A stretch of DNA of 64,000 nucleotides from Ilyomonas limi (GTDB lineage Bacteria > Bacteroidota > Bacteroidia > Chitinophagales > Chitinophagaceae). Below, one piece after another: positions 51,984-61,625 of this stretch. Position numbers and translations under genes: made by a program. Position 1 is the stretch's first letter. Every line of letters starts with the position of its first letter. The stretch covers positions 310,001-374,000 of the forward strand of contig NZ_SZQL01000002.1 in assembly GCF_005233845.1 (NCBI RefSeq). The letters are read 5' to 3'. Below the pieces are notes generated by a model. It was given only the letters and a program-made list of their open reading frames with translations. It was not told the DNA's origin and made no database searches.

Positions 51984-54900
51984 TTAAAACGTAATATCTA
52001 TACCACCACCATAAAATACGGGCAGAAAGTAAGCGCGGGCACTATTAGCACCGGCACTAAGAGCGGTATTGTTATTAAACTCTGTAATTTCAGGATCGAG
52101 AAAAGAAAGCTTGGTAAGCGTAAGGAGGTTTTGACCTGTAAAATAAATGCGCACTTTGCTCATCCCTGCTTTTGAGGTAATGCGCTGTGGAATAGTATAA
52201 CCCACCTGCAGATTTTTTAAACGCGCATACGCTGCATTAAATAAAAAGATGTCGGAGCCGGTACGATAGTTATTAGCATTATCAGCAGAGCCGTTTTCAG
52301 ACAGTTTGGGCCACTTGGCATCAGGATTAGTTGGCGTCCAGAAATCGGTTTGGTGCGTGTACATAGTACCGCCGTACCCCACATGGAAAGGCTCTACCTG
52401 CTCACCGCGGATCATGGCATCTCTTTTACCTACGCCCTGCACAAACAGCAGCATATCAAACCCTTTAACAGCAATGGTATAGGTGAAACCAAATGTGTAG
52501 CGCGGAAACGGATTACCAAGAATAAACTTATCATTATCATCAATAACGCCATCGCCATTACGGTCAACAAATTTTACATCGCCGGGCGATACTACCTGGT
52601 TGGCAAATTTGGGATAGCCTTTAAGGTCATCGAGGTTTTGGAAATAGCCATTGCGTTTATAGCCGTAATACATCGTAATAGGCTGGCCTACGCGGCGCAA
52701 GAACTGAAACTCTTCTTTGCCCAGCACTTGTTCTGTAGCACCGGAAGTAAGCTCCAGCAGTTCGTTCAGGTTATCAGCTATGTTGGCACTGATAGTTTGC
52801 ACTACGGTCTTGCCCGGAATATTGTAAGTAGCTTTGGCTTCCCAGCCCCGGTTGCGCACTTTTGCTACATTATAGGAAGGGAAACCGGCGCCAAACAACT
52901 GCGGTACGTCTTCGCGCTGGTATAAAATATCGCTGGTTGTTTTATCAAAATAATCAAAAGAAACACTCAGCCGGTCATTAAAGAACCCGGCATCCACACC
53001 AGCATTGAAAGTAGCCGCTCTTTCCCAGGTCAGATCGGGATTGCCCAGCGTGTAACCAGCACCGCCAACGACATTGTTGTTAAAACCATACGCATTAGGA
53101 TAATTGAAGAATGTAGTTTGGTATTGGTAAGCATTTACATTCTGATTGCCAAGAACGCCATACGAAGCGCGCAGCTTAAGATTGCTGATGCTGTTCCTGA
53201 TGTTTTGCATAAAGTCTTCTTCACTTACACGCCAGGCAAGTGAGCCCGATGGAAAGAAGCCCGCCCGGTTGCCTGCTGCAAACTTTGAGGAAGCATCTTC
53301 GCGGAAATTAAACTCAGCAAAATATTTCTGATTGTAGTTATACGATACTCTGCCAAATAGTGAATTAAGGCTGGTTTCGGTAGTGGCATCATTGGTAGTA
53401 TAGCTGCGGGCAGGATCAATGGTGGTTCCGGTAGTAGGAATGCCCAAGGCAGGATCGGTTAATATCATGAACAGCGCACTGCCTTTGCTGTCAAATGACT
53501 CGTTAGAGCCCCCTACCAATACATCTATGTTATGATTACCAAATTCCTTTGTGTATTGGGCAATGAGCTGCACATTGGTAAACAGCGATTTGGAATTAAC
53601 ATTACCCACATCGCGGTTGCTGCCATATGAGCCGCCAGGCGTAAAACTAATTGGCATTACCCTGTCAAATTCATTATTAGATCGTATCGTTCCGCCAAAC
53701 AAACCGCGTACTTTTAAATCTTTGGTAATGGAATATTCTGCACTGAAGTTGCCAAAAAATTCATCATCGTCATGCTTGCGATAGCCGCCTTTTTCTAAGA
53801 TGCCTTTCGGATTTAGTTCGGCAGAAACCGGGTTGGTCAAATAGTTTCCTGCCGTGTCCTGAAATGAATAATACAGGGGCACACGGCTCGCATCTACCAT
53901 TAAAGTTCCTGCATTGAAAGAATGATCTTTATTCTGCACTTTCGTGTAGCTAACGATAGTATTCAGCTTTAGCTTTCCAATGTCGTTAGAGAGATTCAAA
54001 CGCACGTTGTAACGCTTGTAACCATAATCGGGACCAACAAAATTATTCTGCTGGTTAAGGTAGCCTGCAGAAAGCAGATAGGTGCTGTTGGCACCACCGC
54101 CGTTTACCGTAATATTATGCGATTGCTGCGGCGCATCGTGCACAATATTTTCAACGCGCCAGTCACCATTGCCATTTTCCATAAAGGCTTGTATCTGCTC
54201 AGGCGTATAAGCCGGTGCAAGTCCCGAATTGACCAGCGATACATTTTTATAATACGCATTTTCCCATGCATCTACCGGCTTGTAGGTGATACGCGGTGAT
54301 TGTATGCCGTAGTTGCCCGAATAACTTACTGTTGGCTTTGTATTTTTACTACCTTTTTTAGTGGTTATCAGGATAACGCCGTTAGCAGCACGCGAGCCAT
54401 AAATTGCTGCCGCACCGGCATCTTTCAAAATAGAAATAGTAGCCACATCATTCGGGTTAATCAAATTGATGTCACCGCCCAGGATACCATCAATTACTAC
54501 CAGCGGCGTATTATCGCCCAGCGTGCCTAATCCTCTGATGTTTAAGTTGGGACTTTGTCCGGGCTCAAAATTATTTTGCTGGATAATAAGATTGGGTGAG
54601 GTGCCCTGTAAAGCAAGTGTAAGGTTGGTAACCGGGCGATCTTCCAGCGCTTTATGCCCTACTACATCTACTGCGCCTGTTACCGAAGAACGCTTCTGTG
54701 TGCTGTAACCAACTACCACTACATCGTTCAAGGCATTGTCTGCTGCAACCAGCGTTATGTTGATTGCTTTTCTTCCATTAATCGGCTCTTCTCTTGCCGT
54801 AAAACCAACGGAAGAAAACACCAGTGTTCCGGTGGATTGCTCATCGGCTATGCGCAACGTATAGTTTCCATTTTCATCTGTAATTGTACCGGTTTTTGTT

Positions 54901-55457
54901 CCTTTTAAAGTAACGCTTGCACCACTTATGGGTGCGCCTTTGTCGTCCATTACTTTTCCGTTTACTACAATATCGGCCTGCTGATGGCTAAAGTAAGTAG
55001 TAGCGCTCTCCAGATTGCTCATCGTATTGGCAGCACTTTGGGAACTGCTATTAGTAGCGCCTTTCTGTTTGCTGCGCAAAATGATTTTATCGTTTACCAC
55101 TTCATAGTCTTTGTCTATCTGTTTGGAAATAATTTGCATTACATCGGTGATATCAGCATTATTTACATCCACCGATATACGCTGCGTGGCATTTACATCA
55201 TCATTTGAATAAACAAATACATAGGCCACCTGCTTTTCAATTTTGTCTAAAATGACAGATAGCTTTTCATCTTTTGCATGAAGATTTATTTTCTGCTGTT
55301 GACGACTGTTTTGCCTGGAGGGTGATTGAAAGGCATATACTTCTTGCGTATATCCGTTGGCTGCAACAATGAGCAGCGTACAAATAAAAAACGACTTAAA
55401 AAAAACGTATGGAGATCCGGCTTTTCCCTTACGCAAAGTGGGCTTTTCTTTTTTCAT
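51984..55457 (-). CDS. SusC/RagA family TonB-dependent transporter with STN domain (PUL 2)
   Basis: An 1157-residue transporter. It has a signal region (about 15-42), STN domain (about 58-130, KLSVILDKIEKQVAYVFVYS), carboxypeptidase-regulatory-like domain (about 163-240, GKVMDDKGAPISGASVTLKG), plug (VVVVGYSTQKRSSVTGAVDV) and a 22-strand barrel with the C-terminal YGGGIDITF. The STN domain couples to the fecR/sigma pair just upstream. Together with SusD and SusE it would import mannan-derived oligosaccharides. Confidence 0.94.
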   Translation of the reverse strand: MKKEKPTLRKGKAGSPYVFFKSFFICTLLIVAANGYTQEVYAFQSPSRQNSRQQQKINLHAKDEKLSVILDKIEKQVAYVFVYSNDDVNATQRISVDVNNADITDVMQIISKQIDKDYEVVNDKIILRSKQKGATNSSSQSAANTMSNLESATTYFSHQQADIVVNGKVMDDKGAPISGASVTLKGTKTGTITDENGNYTLRIADEQSTGTLVFSSVGFTAREEPINGRKAINITLVAADNALNDVVVVGYSTQKRSSVTGAVDVVGHKALEDRPVTNLTLALQGTSPNLIIQQNNFEPGQSPNLNIRGLGTLGDNTPLVVIDGILGGDINLINPNDVATISILKDAGAAAIYGSRAANGVILITTKKGSKNTKPTVSYSGNYGIQSPRITYKPVDAWENAYYKNVSLVNSGLAPAYTPEQIQAFMENGNGDWRVENIVHDAPQQSHNITVNGGGANSTYLLSAGYLNQQNNFVGPDYGYKRYNVRLNLSNDIGKLKLNTIVSYTKVQNKDHSFNAGTLMVDASRVPLYYSFQDTAGNYLTNPVSAELNPKGILEKGGYRKHDDDEFFGNFSAEYSITKDLKVRGLFGGTIRSNNEFDRVMPISFTPGGSYGSNRDVGNVNSKSLFTNVQLIAQYTKEFGNHNIDVLVGGSNESFDSKGSALFMILTDPALGIPTTGTTIDPARSYTTNDATTETSLNSLFGRVSYNYNQKYFAEFNFREDASSKFAAGNRAGFFPSGSLAWRVSEEDFMQNIRNSISNLKLRASYGVLGNQNVNAYQYQTTFFNYPNAYGFNNNVVGGAGYTLGNPDLTWERAATFNAGVDAGFFNDRLSVSFDYFDKTTSDILYQREDVPQLFGAGFPSYNVAKVRNRGWEAKATYNIPGKTVVQTISANIADNLNELLELTSGATEQVLGKEEFQFLRRVGQPITMYYGYKRNGYFQNLDDLKGYPKFANQVVSPGDVKFVDRNGDGVIDDNDKFILGNPFPRYTFGFTYTIAVKGFDMLLFVQGVGKRDAMIRGEQVEPFHVGYGGTMYTHQTDFWTPTNPDAKWPKLSENGSADNANNYRTGSDIFLFNAAYARLKNLQVGYTIPQRITSKAGMSKVRIYFTGQNLLTLTKLSFLDPEITEFNNNTALSAGANSARAYFLPVFYGGGIDITF

Positions 55458-55601
55458 ACAAGCAATTATTTAATTAAGATCATCGGCTTTACGGTGCTAT
55501 TGCGTTGCTTACATAATAGCATACTCAACTATTTAAAACTATTTACAAAATCAATCAAAACAACACGCCTCTTATCTCACCGGCTGCATGATATATGCTG
55601 G

Positions 55602-56672
55602 TTACCTGGACGATGCAACTTTATTGATTACAATTTCTTCATCAGAGATATGATAGGCAAAAGGCTTCGACAGAGACAAATAATATAATATCTCATCCAG
55701 GCTGTTATTTCCAAAAGAACCTGTGAGCCGGTATTGTTTTATATCTTCATCTTCAAACACTATCTTCTTACCAAATGTTCTTTCCAGTTCTGTAGCAATG
55801 TCTTTAAAGGTAAGCGCTTTAAAAATCAGCTTGCCTTCAGTCCAGGCTTTATCATCGCTGCTTACGGTGGCAAGTGTTCTTATCTCGCCGGTTTCCACAC
55901 TGTAAACTGCTTTTATATTATGCGTAAGAAAGGTTGTATCGTTGGTATTATGCGCCTTTTTCTTTTTTGGTATAAATGCAACACGACCTGTGGAGACCGA
56001 TGTTTCAACCACCTCACTGCCTTTATATGCTTTGATGTTGAACGAGGTGCCCAACACACGCACCGTACCATTATCCAGATGAATAATAAACGGCCGGGCA
56101 GGGTTCTTAGCCACTTCAAAAAAAGCTTCTCCGCTCAGATACACTTCTCTCGTTTTACCTTCAAATACACCCGGGTATTCCAATTTGCTATCGGCATTCA
56201 GCCATATCTTGCTGCCGTCAGAAAGTACGATGGAAGATTTTGTACCCTTTACATTTTGCTTCTCAATAGGATTAAAAGATTTTTCAAACAATGTAATATC
56301 TGATATACCGGCAGGTGCTTGTTTTTTTTTCATCATTACATAGAATAAACCAACACCAACCAACAAAATAACTGTCGCTGCAATGCCGGTGAGGCGCATA
56401 AAACGGAGGTTGTTCCGCTTTTTTTCTGCCCCTTTTTTATCAGCATTGTTGCTGCTGTCCTGCGCTATTTGCATCCATACTTTTTCCAATGCTTGTTCAA
56501 CATCAGGTTGTTTGTCTTTCGCCTGCTGCATACGCATCTTTTGAAAAGCACCGTATTTCTTCAGCAACAACACATCCTCCTTCAGCATATTTTGCAATTC
56601 CAGCTCTTCTTCCGGCGATGCATCTCCCGAAAGTTCCCGGCTGATTAAATAAACAAATCTGTTTTGAGTCAT
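55602..56672 (-). CDS. FecR family anti-sigma factor (PUL 2)
   Basis: A 356-residue FecR protein. A cytoplasmic N-terminal part (about 1-90), one membrane helix (about 95-112, IAATVILLVGVGLFYVMM) and a periplasmic FecR domain (VLSDGSKIWLNADSKLEYPG, GEAFFEVAKNPARPFIIHL) are followed by the C-terminal DUF4974 domain (AWTEGKLIFKALTFKDIATE). It passes the SusC STN signal to the ECF sigma encoded 60 bp upstream. Start at 56672 is unambiguous. Confidence 0.92.
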   Translation of the reverse strand: MTQNRFVYLISRELSGDASPEEELELQNMLKEDVLLLKKYGAFQKMRMQQAKDKQPDVEQALEKVWMQIAQDSSNNADKKGAEKKRNNLRFMRLTGIAATVILLVGVGLFYVMMKKKQAPAGISDITLFEKSFNPIEKQNVKGTKSSIVLSDGSKIWLNADSKLEYPGVFEGKTREVYLSGEAFFEVAKNPARPFIIHLDNGTVRVLGTSFNIKAYKGSEVVETSVSTGRVAFIPKKKKAHNTNDTTFLTHNIKAVYSVETGEIRTLATVSSDDKAWTEGKLIFKALTFKDIATELERTFGKKIVFEDEDIKQYRLTGSFGNNSLDEILYYLSLSKPFAYHISDEEIVINKVASSR

Positions 56673-56733
56673 GATGATTGCTGGTTAAGAAATAAGACAG
56701 TGCATTTTGCGTAATTACTTACAGCATACAATT

Positions 56734-57366
56734 TTATTGCAGTCCTGCCACCAGTGAAGTGATTATGAAAATGATAATGGAAACAAGCTTATCACGGTTA
56801 TTTGCTTTCGGTTTGTACTGCTCATTTAATATGCCGTCTAAACGCTTAATGGCACGATATAACTGGGTTTCAACAGTACGGGGAGAAATGCCTAATATCC
56901 CGGCTACTTCTTTCATCCGGAAGCCTTCTTCTTTTACCAAACGGAATACAACGCGGCACTGATCGGGGAGGTTATTAACCGCCTGTTGCAACTTAAAATA
57001 CAATTCTTTCCACTCCATATCCTGCTCCGGGTTGTGCAGGCTTATTAGTTTACCAGTATTTTCATCATCTATTGCTACATGATAATGCGAGTATTGCTTG
57101 ATATAATTCAGTGATCCGTTTTTTACAGCAATAAACAAATAGCTTTCTACATTCTGAATATCCAATAATGTAGCCCGCTGTTTCCAGATTTTTACAAACA
57201 CATCGTTCACCACTTCTTCGGCAACCTCATGTTTGTGCACATATTGCATTGCAAAGTGATACAGCGATTGATAGAAAAGCCGGAACAAGGCAGCAAAAGC
57301 AGCTTCATCACTACTATAGCAGATACGTTTTTGCAGCGCGTGTATTTCAGTCAGGTTTTTTCGCAT
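56734..57366 (-). CDS. ECF sigma factor of SusC/FecR cassette (PUL 2)
   Basis: A 210-residue ECF sigma. Region 2 is AFAALFRLFYQSLYHFAMQY and EVAEEVVNDVFVKIWKQR; region 4 is LPDQCRVVFRLVKEEG and FRMKEVAGILGISPRTVETQ. A hydrophobic C-terminal tail (SIIIFIITSLVAGLQ) is common in this group. It is the promoter-proximal gene of the PUL 2 cassette. A MITE-like element lies upstream at 57536-57724. Confidence 0.92.
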   Translation of the reverse strand: MRKNLTEIHALQKRICYSSDEAAFAALFRLFYQSLYHFAMQYVHKHEVAEEVVNDVFVKIWKQRATLLDIQNVESYLFIAVKNGSLNYIKQYSHYHVAIDDENTGKLISLHNPEQDMEWKELYFKLQQAVNNLPDQCRVVFRLVKEEGFRMKEVAGILGISPRTVETQLYRAIKRLDGILNEQYKPKANNRDKLVSIIIFIITSLVAGLQ

Positions 57367-57535
57367 TCGTTTTTATAGCCGGCAATTGCAAGGCAGTCTC
57401 AGCATCATTAGAATAAAGAGATTTCTTGTGCTTGCTTAAAAGACAACTTTTTTAACAAAACTACGTACAACTTTAAAAAATTTTCAGGTGCAATGGGCAA
57501 AGTTGAAGCGAAGCGCGTCTTGTTTTTTATATAAC

Positions 57536-57724
57536 TTAACGTGAGTCGGGGGTGTTTATTTATTGATTTTCAACAGCTGATTTTAGTTCTAAGTTGTAAA
57601 TGAGTTATTTGGATAGACAATTTTGTTGTTTTAAATCAGGATTGTTGAATTCAGACTGAAACTTAATCAATCATTTTACCTGCTAAATTATTTTACAGCG
57701 CAAAACACCACGAACTCACGTTAA
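57536..57724. mobile_element. MITE-like element with inverted termini
   Basis: A 189-bp non-coding element. Ends 57536-57557 (TTAACGTGAGTCGGGGGTGT) and 57703-57724 are inverted repeats with 19 of 22 positions matching. Inner segments near TTTTCAACAGCTGATTTTAG and the complement of TAAATCAGGATTGTTGAATT also pair. No clear target-site duplication is visible. The rest of this 485-bp gap shows nothing. Confidence 0.55.
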
Positions 57725-57851
57725 ATACTATTATGCGATAATCAAACGTAACCGACAAGCATCATACATTTGAAAACGCAATTACAAACAACTCCGAAAA
57801 TCGTAGCCGCGCCCAATCTTACCAGTCAAATTTAATGGGAAATAATCTCTT

Positions 57852-60422
57852 TTAGTTCACTTGTACAAATGTAAACATCCATTTTACCGGGTTTTGCCAA
57901 TCTGCGGCAAACGAACCAACCGGCAGTTTCACAAGCACCGTGTTCCAGCCTTTATGCAAATAAATAGCAGTTGGTTGCCGGTATTCGTACCCCTCATCTG
58001 CAAGCGGCATTTCTGCATTGCCTTTCATGCCGGCGTGTTTCCAGGCAGGCGGAGAAATAATTTTACCGTTTACCCAAATAGAACTATGCAAGTTATTCCA
58101 GGTGCCGGACTCGGGAGAATTGGTAGCCGGCGAACGCGAAAGATTATTAAACCCGATCCAGAATGTATGTATAATATCCTGCTCACTCCATAGTTTAGTT
58201 TCCGCATACCAGGTGGTATTTTCTGCAGGCTTATCAATCAGACCTTTTATCATGGGCGCCCACCAATGCCGCAAAATTACAGTACCACCAACAGCTTTAA
58301 AAGCAGGCATATTGTTGTTGAAATTAAAGGAAGTTGTCTCGGGCAAAAACTGTTTTGCCAAATCACCATTATTACTATACGGACCATAAAAGTTCCAGAT
58401 GGTGTTGGTCTGTTTTACATAAGGAAATGGTTTTCCCTTAAAGTATTCCTGCTTGTGGTCCAGCAGGAGGTTTTCAAATTCGGTGAATGCAAGCGTCATC
58501 GGTTCACCAGGTTTACCAATATTGGCTACCCAGCCTTCATTGCCACCGCCGCGCCATGCTCTTTCGGCAAACGCCAGCATGGCTGGATATACAGGATTTT
58601 GCTTTAAAATTGCTTCTTCGTTTGCGACTGCCCTGTCTGGCCACACACATATTTCTCCACCTAAAATGGTGTTGTTTCCTGCTGTTTCATTACCTATCCT
58701 CCGGTTGAAAATAGTGACCACACTTTCCAGCGGATCCATGTGGTTGAGATATAAATGTCTTGAATCAATATACTGCAATCCATTCTTTTTCAATATAGGA
58801 GTATTACCTTGCCAAAGTTGCCGAATGGTTTGTGTAGCAAGATTGCCGCCGGGCATCCAGCCAATAGTTTTCTTGCCTAGTTTTTCTATGTAAGCAATTA
58901 TGTCAGGTAAAAATTGCGGATTGGTAATTTTTACTTCATCACCGCCGATGTGTAGGTAATCAATATTGTAAGTATTGCAAAAGGACTTCAGAATATCTTT
59001 CATAATACGCAAACCGCTGTCGCTTTGCATGTTCGTTTTCATGGCTCTTGTAAAGGCGGCACTATGCCCTGGCATATCTATTTCGGGTACGAAGGTGATA
59101 TACCGGTCTTTACAATAGCGGATCAATGTCTGCATATCATCCTCTGTATAAAATAATCCTTTATTGCGCTCCATGTTTTCAGGTGTGGTAAGCTGGGGAT
59201 ATTGTTTAACGGCGAGCCGCCAGGCAATATCTTCGGTAGGATGAAAATGAAAAACATTAAGTTTATAAGCTGCCATCGCATCAATCTGCTGCTTCAGTAA
59301 ATCTACCGACTGATAATTGCGGCCTACATCCACCATGTAACCACGCCAGGCAAAAGCCGGATAATCCGTTATGTTGCAGGCGTCTATAAGTACACCATCG
59401 CGGGCAAGCTGATTGAATGTTTGAACCGCATTAAAAATGCCATGTAATGTATTGGCTTCCATCGTTACTTTTTTCTCTGTTACCTGCAGGCGATAAGCTT
59501 CTTCAGGCAACATAGGCGCATCCACTTTGCTAATCTTTATTTGAATAAAAGGCTGGCTGGTATCTGCCTTCGTGGTGATCGTTGCTGATAAACCTTTATT
59601 CAATAACGACTGTTGTAAAAAGAGCGCTTCTTTGCGTAAAGAATCCTGCTCAATAACAATGGTTTTACATGCTATCAAAGAAAAATAACCCGAATCATAA
59701 GTAAGCTGTTGCGGCAACGGAATCAATGCCGGCTTTGGTTGCAAATCATAAACATAAGGATACACCAGATGCTTCCATAAAATATGACCTTCGCCTTTCA
59801 AATGCAAGCCATCATTGGTAAATGCTTTGTTCAGCTTACCTTCTTTATCACTGAATGCTTTGTTGAGTTCGATATAGGTATAATGATGAAGTGCTGCCTG
59901 TTGCTGCAATGCTTTGTTTATAAGTCGAATACTGTCACCTTTATTAGTATGCATAGTAAAGGAGCGAAACGCATCATTAACAGGTAAAATACTTTGTATA
60001 AAAAGCTGTGTAGCCGGCGTTTCCTGGTATATAAAGTCTGCAATTAAAAACAGGTTTTTCAGAATGCTATCTGTTGATATTTTTCGTGCCAGATCATTCA
60101 CACCAATCAATAAAAATACTTTGTCGGGTTTACGTTCTGCCACTTCATTCAACCGGTGCAGTACGCCTGCTGTAAAGTCGCCGCTGATGCCCCTGTTTTT
60201 GATATGATTATCCTGAAACAACTCACTCCATTCCGCACCATCCGTAATGCTGTTACCAAGGAAAATAATATCGCCTTTTGTTTGGGGCAGCGTATTAAAA
60301 TGGCTCCATCGCTGATGATAATATGTAGAAAAAATACTATCGGGGTATTGCGGTAATACAACCTGCGCGAATACAGATTTAATACATACATAAAACATCC
60401 ATACGCAACCAGTTATTCTCAT
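57852..60422 (-). CDS. SGNH esterase fused to GH20 beta-N-acetylhexosaminidase
   Basis: About 856 residues from the ATG at 60422, which opens a clean signal peptide (MRITGCVWMFYVCIKSVFAQ). Residues about 25-230 are an SGNH hydrolase: IIFLGNSITDG, NRGISGDFTAG, LLIGVNDLARK and NDGLHLKGEGH hold Ser, Gly, Asn and Asp/His. A GH20b domain (about 235-350) and the GH20 barrel (about 355-680) follow, with the catalytic pair in YLHIGGDEVK (Asp495-Glu496). The C-terminal ~170 residues are a beta-sandwich. It lies 1 bp from the sialidase stop and should remove an acyl group and GlcNAc/GalNAc from the same glycan. Confidence 0.92.
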   Translation of the reverse strand: MRITGCVWMFYVCIKSVFAQVVLPQYPDSIFSTYYHQRWSHFNTLPQTKGDIIFLGNSITDGAEWSELFQDNHIKNRGISGDFTAGVLHRLNEVAERKPDKVFLLIGVNDLARKISTDSILKNLFLIADFIYQETPATQLFIQSILPVNDAFRSFTMHTNKGDSIRLINKALQQQAALHHYTYIELNKAFSDKEGKLNKAFTNDGLHLKGEGHILWKHLVYPYVYDLQPKPALIPLPQQLTYDSGYFSLIACKTIVIEQDSLRKEALFLQQSLLNKGLSATITTKADTSQPFIQIKISKVDAPMLPEEAYRLQVTEKKVTMEANTLHGIFNAVQTFNQLARDGVLIDACNITDYPAFAWRGYMVDVGRNYQSVDLLKQQIDAMAAYKLNVFHFHPTEDIAWRLAVKQYPQLTTPENMERNKGLFYTEDDMQTLIRYCKDRYITFVPEIDMPGHSAAFTRAMKTNMQSDSGLRIMKDILKSFCNTYNIDYLHIGGDEVKITNPQFLPDIIAYIEKLGKKTIGWMPGGNLATQTIRQLWQGNTPILKKNGLQYIDSRHLYLNHMDPLESVVTIFNRRIGNETAGNNTILGGEICVWPDRAVANEEAILKQNPVYPAMLAFAERAWRGGGNEGWVANIGKPGEPMTLAFTEFENLLLDHKQEYFKGKPFPYVKQTNTIWNFYGPYSNNGDLAKQFLPETTSFNFNNNMPAFKAVGGTVILRHWWAPMIKGLIDKPAENTTWYAETKLWSEQDIIHTFWIGFNNLSRSPATNSPESGTWNNLHSSIWVNGKIISPPAWKHAGMKGNAEMPLADEGYEYRQPTAIYLHKGWNTVLVKLPVGSFAADWQNPVKWMFTFVQVN

Positions 60423-60423
60423 C

Positions 60424-61623
60424 TTATTGCCATTTAACCGTTGTAAAAACAATCGCTTTATAATTATCTTTTTCGAACAAAACACCAATTGTTTTATCAT
60501 CTATTTGTACTATATCTGAATAGGCGCTAAAACTGTTGCCTTTATAGCCTTGCGGACTTTTGGCTACTGTTATATTTTTGTACCACGATTTTCCATCATC
60601 TTTACTGAGGCGTAAGGTGAGATTATCTCTTTTACTGGTATCTGCATCATTGCAAACAGCCAGTACCATTTTTCCATTTTTATTTTTAAACGAAAGAATG
60701 CTTCCCTGGCAAACAGGATCGGGAAGATTTTGGTCGTAATAAGTAGTATCCCAGCTTTCACCGCCGTTGCTGCTGATGGCAATAATGCGCTCTTTTATAT
60801 TACCCTGCTGGTTACGGATATTCATCATCAATTTATCGCTTGATAATTGTGCAGCCATTGCTTCATTGCCACCGGCAACAGGCACCACTTCACTTAAATG
60901 AAAAGTTTTGCCATGATCGTCTGTGTAATAGCCATGTGCTTTATAATCGGTAAAAGCTTGTTGCGGAATGCCCGCAGAGTGATTGGCGGACACAAAAATT
61001 CTTCCTTTATATTTACCGCTTTCAAACTGCATTGCATGGCCGGGTGTATTGGCATAGCTGCGCCAGTCTTCGGTATAATGATAAGCAGGATTTTTTTGAG
61101 GCTGATTAGGCTTATGCACCTGCGTAGTAATGTTTACCGCAGCCGACCAGCTTTGCCCACCATCTGCCGAAGTAATATACCACACTTCGCGCAGCCCGGC
61201 ACCTTTTCTTACTTCCCCTTCGTGATTATCTCCGGTGTTATAAAACAAAAAAATTCTGCCTTGCGGATAAGCAGGATCGGTCAAATCAACCACGGGTGCA
61301 GGATTGCCGGCCTGTAGCGAATCGTAGTTTACAACCAATTGCGGTACACTCCAGGTCTTGCCTTTATCCTTACTTTTTTTGAGTATAATATCAATATCGC
61401 CAAAGTCGGCTGCGCCATGTTTTCTGCCTTCAGAAAAAGCCAGGAGCGTACCATCAGGCAATGTAATCAATGCCGGAATGCGGTAGCTCTCATACCCTTC
61501 GGCTCCCGAAACAAATACCGGTATATCCTGCTGTGCATACGTGCAAACAGCGAACAATAAATAACAAAAAGCAACTGCTATTTTCTTGTAATGACTCAGG
61601 TGTTTTTTTAAAAATTGTTTCAT
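60424..61623 (-). CDS. Exo-alpha-sialidase (GH33)
   Basis: A 399-residue exported sialidase with a signal peptide (about 10-30). The RIP motif is in YESYRIPALITLPDG (about 44-58), and there are five Asp-box repeats: SKDKGKTW, SADGGQSW, TDDHGKTF, SSNGGESW and SKDDGKSW. The Arg triad and Glu/Tyr nucleophile region fit GH33. It frees terminal sialic acid from glycoconjugates. It is tightly packed between the AGE epimerase (2 bp) and the SGNH-GH20 gene (1 bp). Confidence 0.93.
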   Translation of the reverse strand: MKQFLKKHLSHYKKIAVAFCYLLFAVCTYAQQDIPVFVSGAEGYESYRIPALITLPDGTLLAFSEGRKHGAADFGDIDIILKKSKDKGKTWSVPQLVVNYDSLQAGNPAPVVDLTDPAYPQGRIFLFYNTGDNHEGEVRKGAGLREVWYITSADGGQSWSAAVNITTQVHKPNQPQKNPAYHYTEDWRSYANTPGHAMQFESGKYKGRIFVSANHSAGIPQQAFTDYKAHGYYTDDHGKTFHLSEVVPVAGGNEAMAAQLSSDKLMMNIRNQQGNIKERIIAISSNGGESWDTTYYDQNLPDPVCQGSILSFKNKNGKMVLAVCNDADTSKRDNLTLRLSKDDGKSWYKNITVAKSPQGYKGNSFSAYSDIVQIDDKTIGVLFEKDNYKAIVFTTVKWQ

Positions 61624-61625
61624 AG

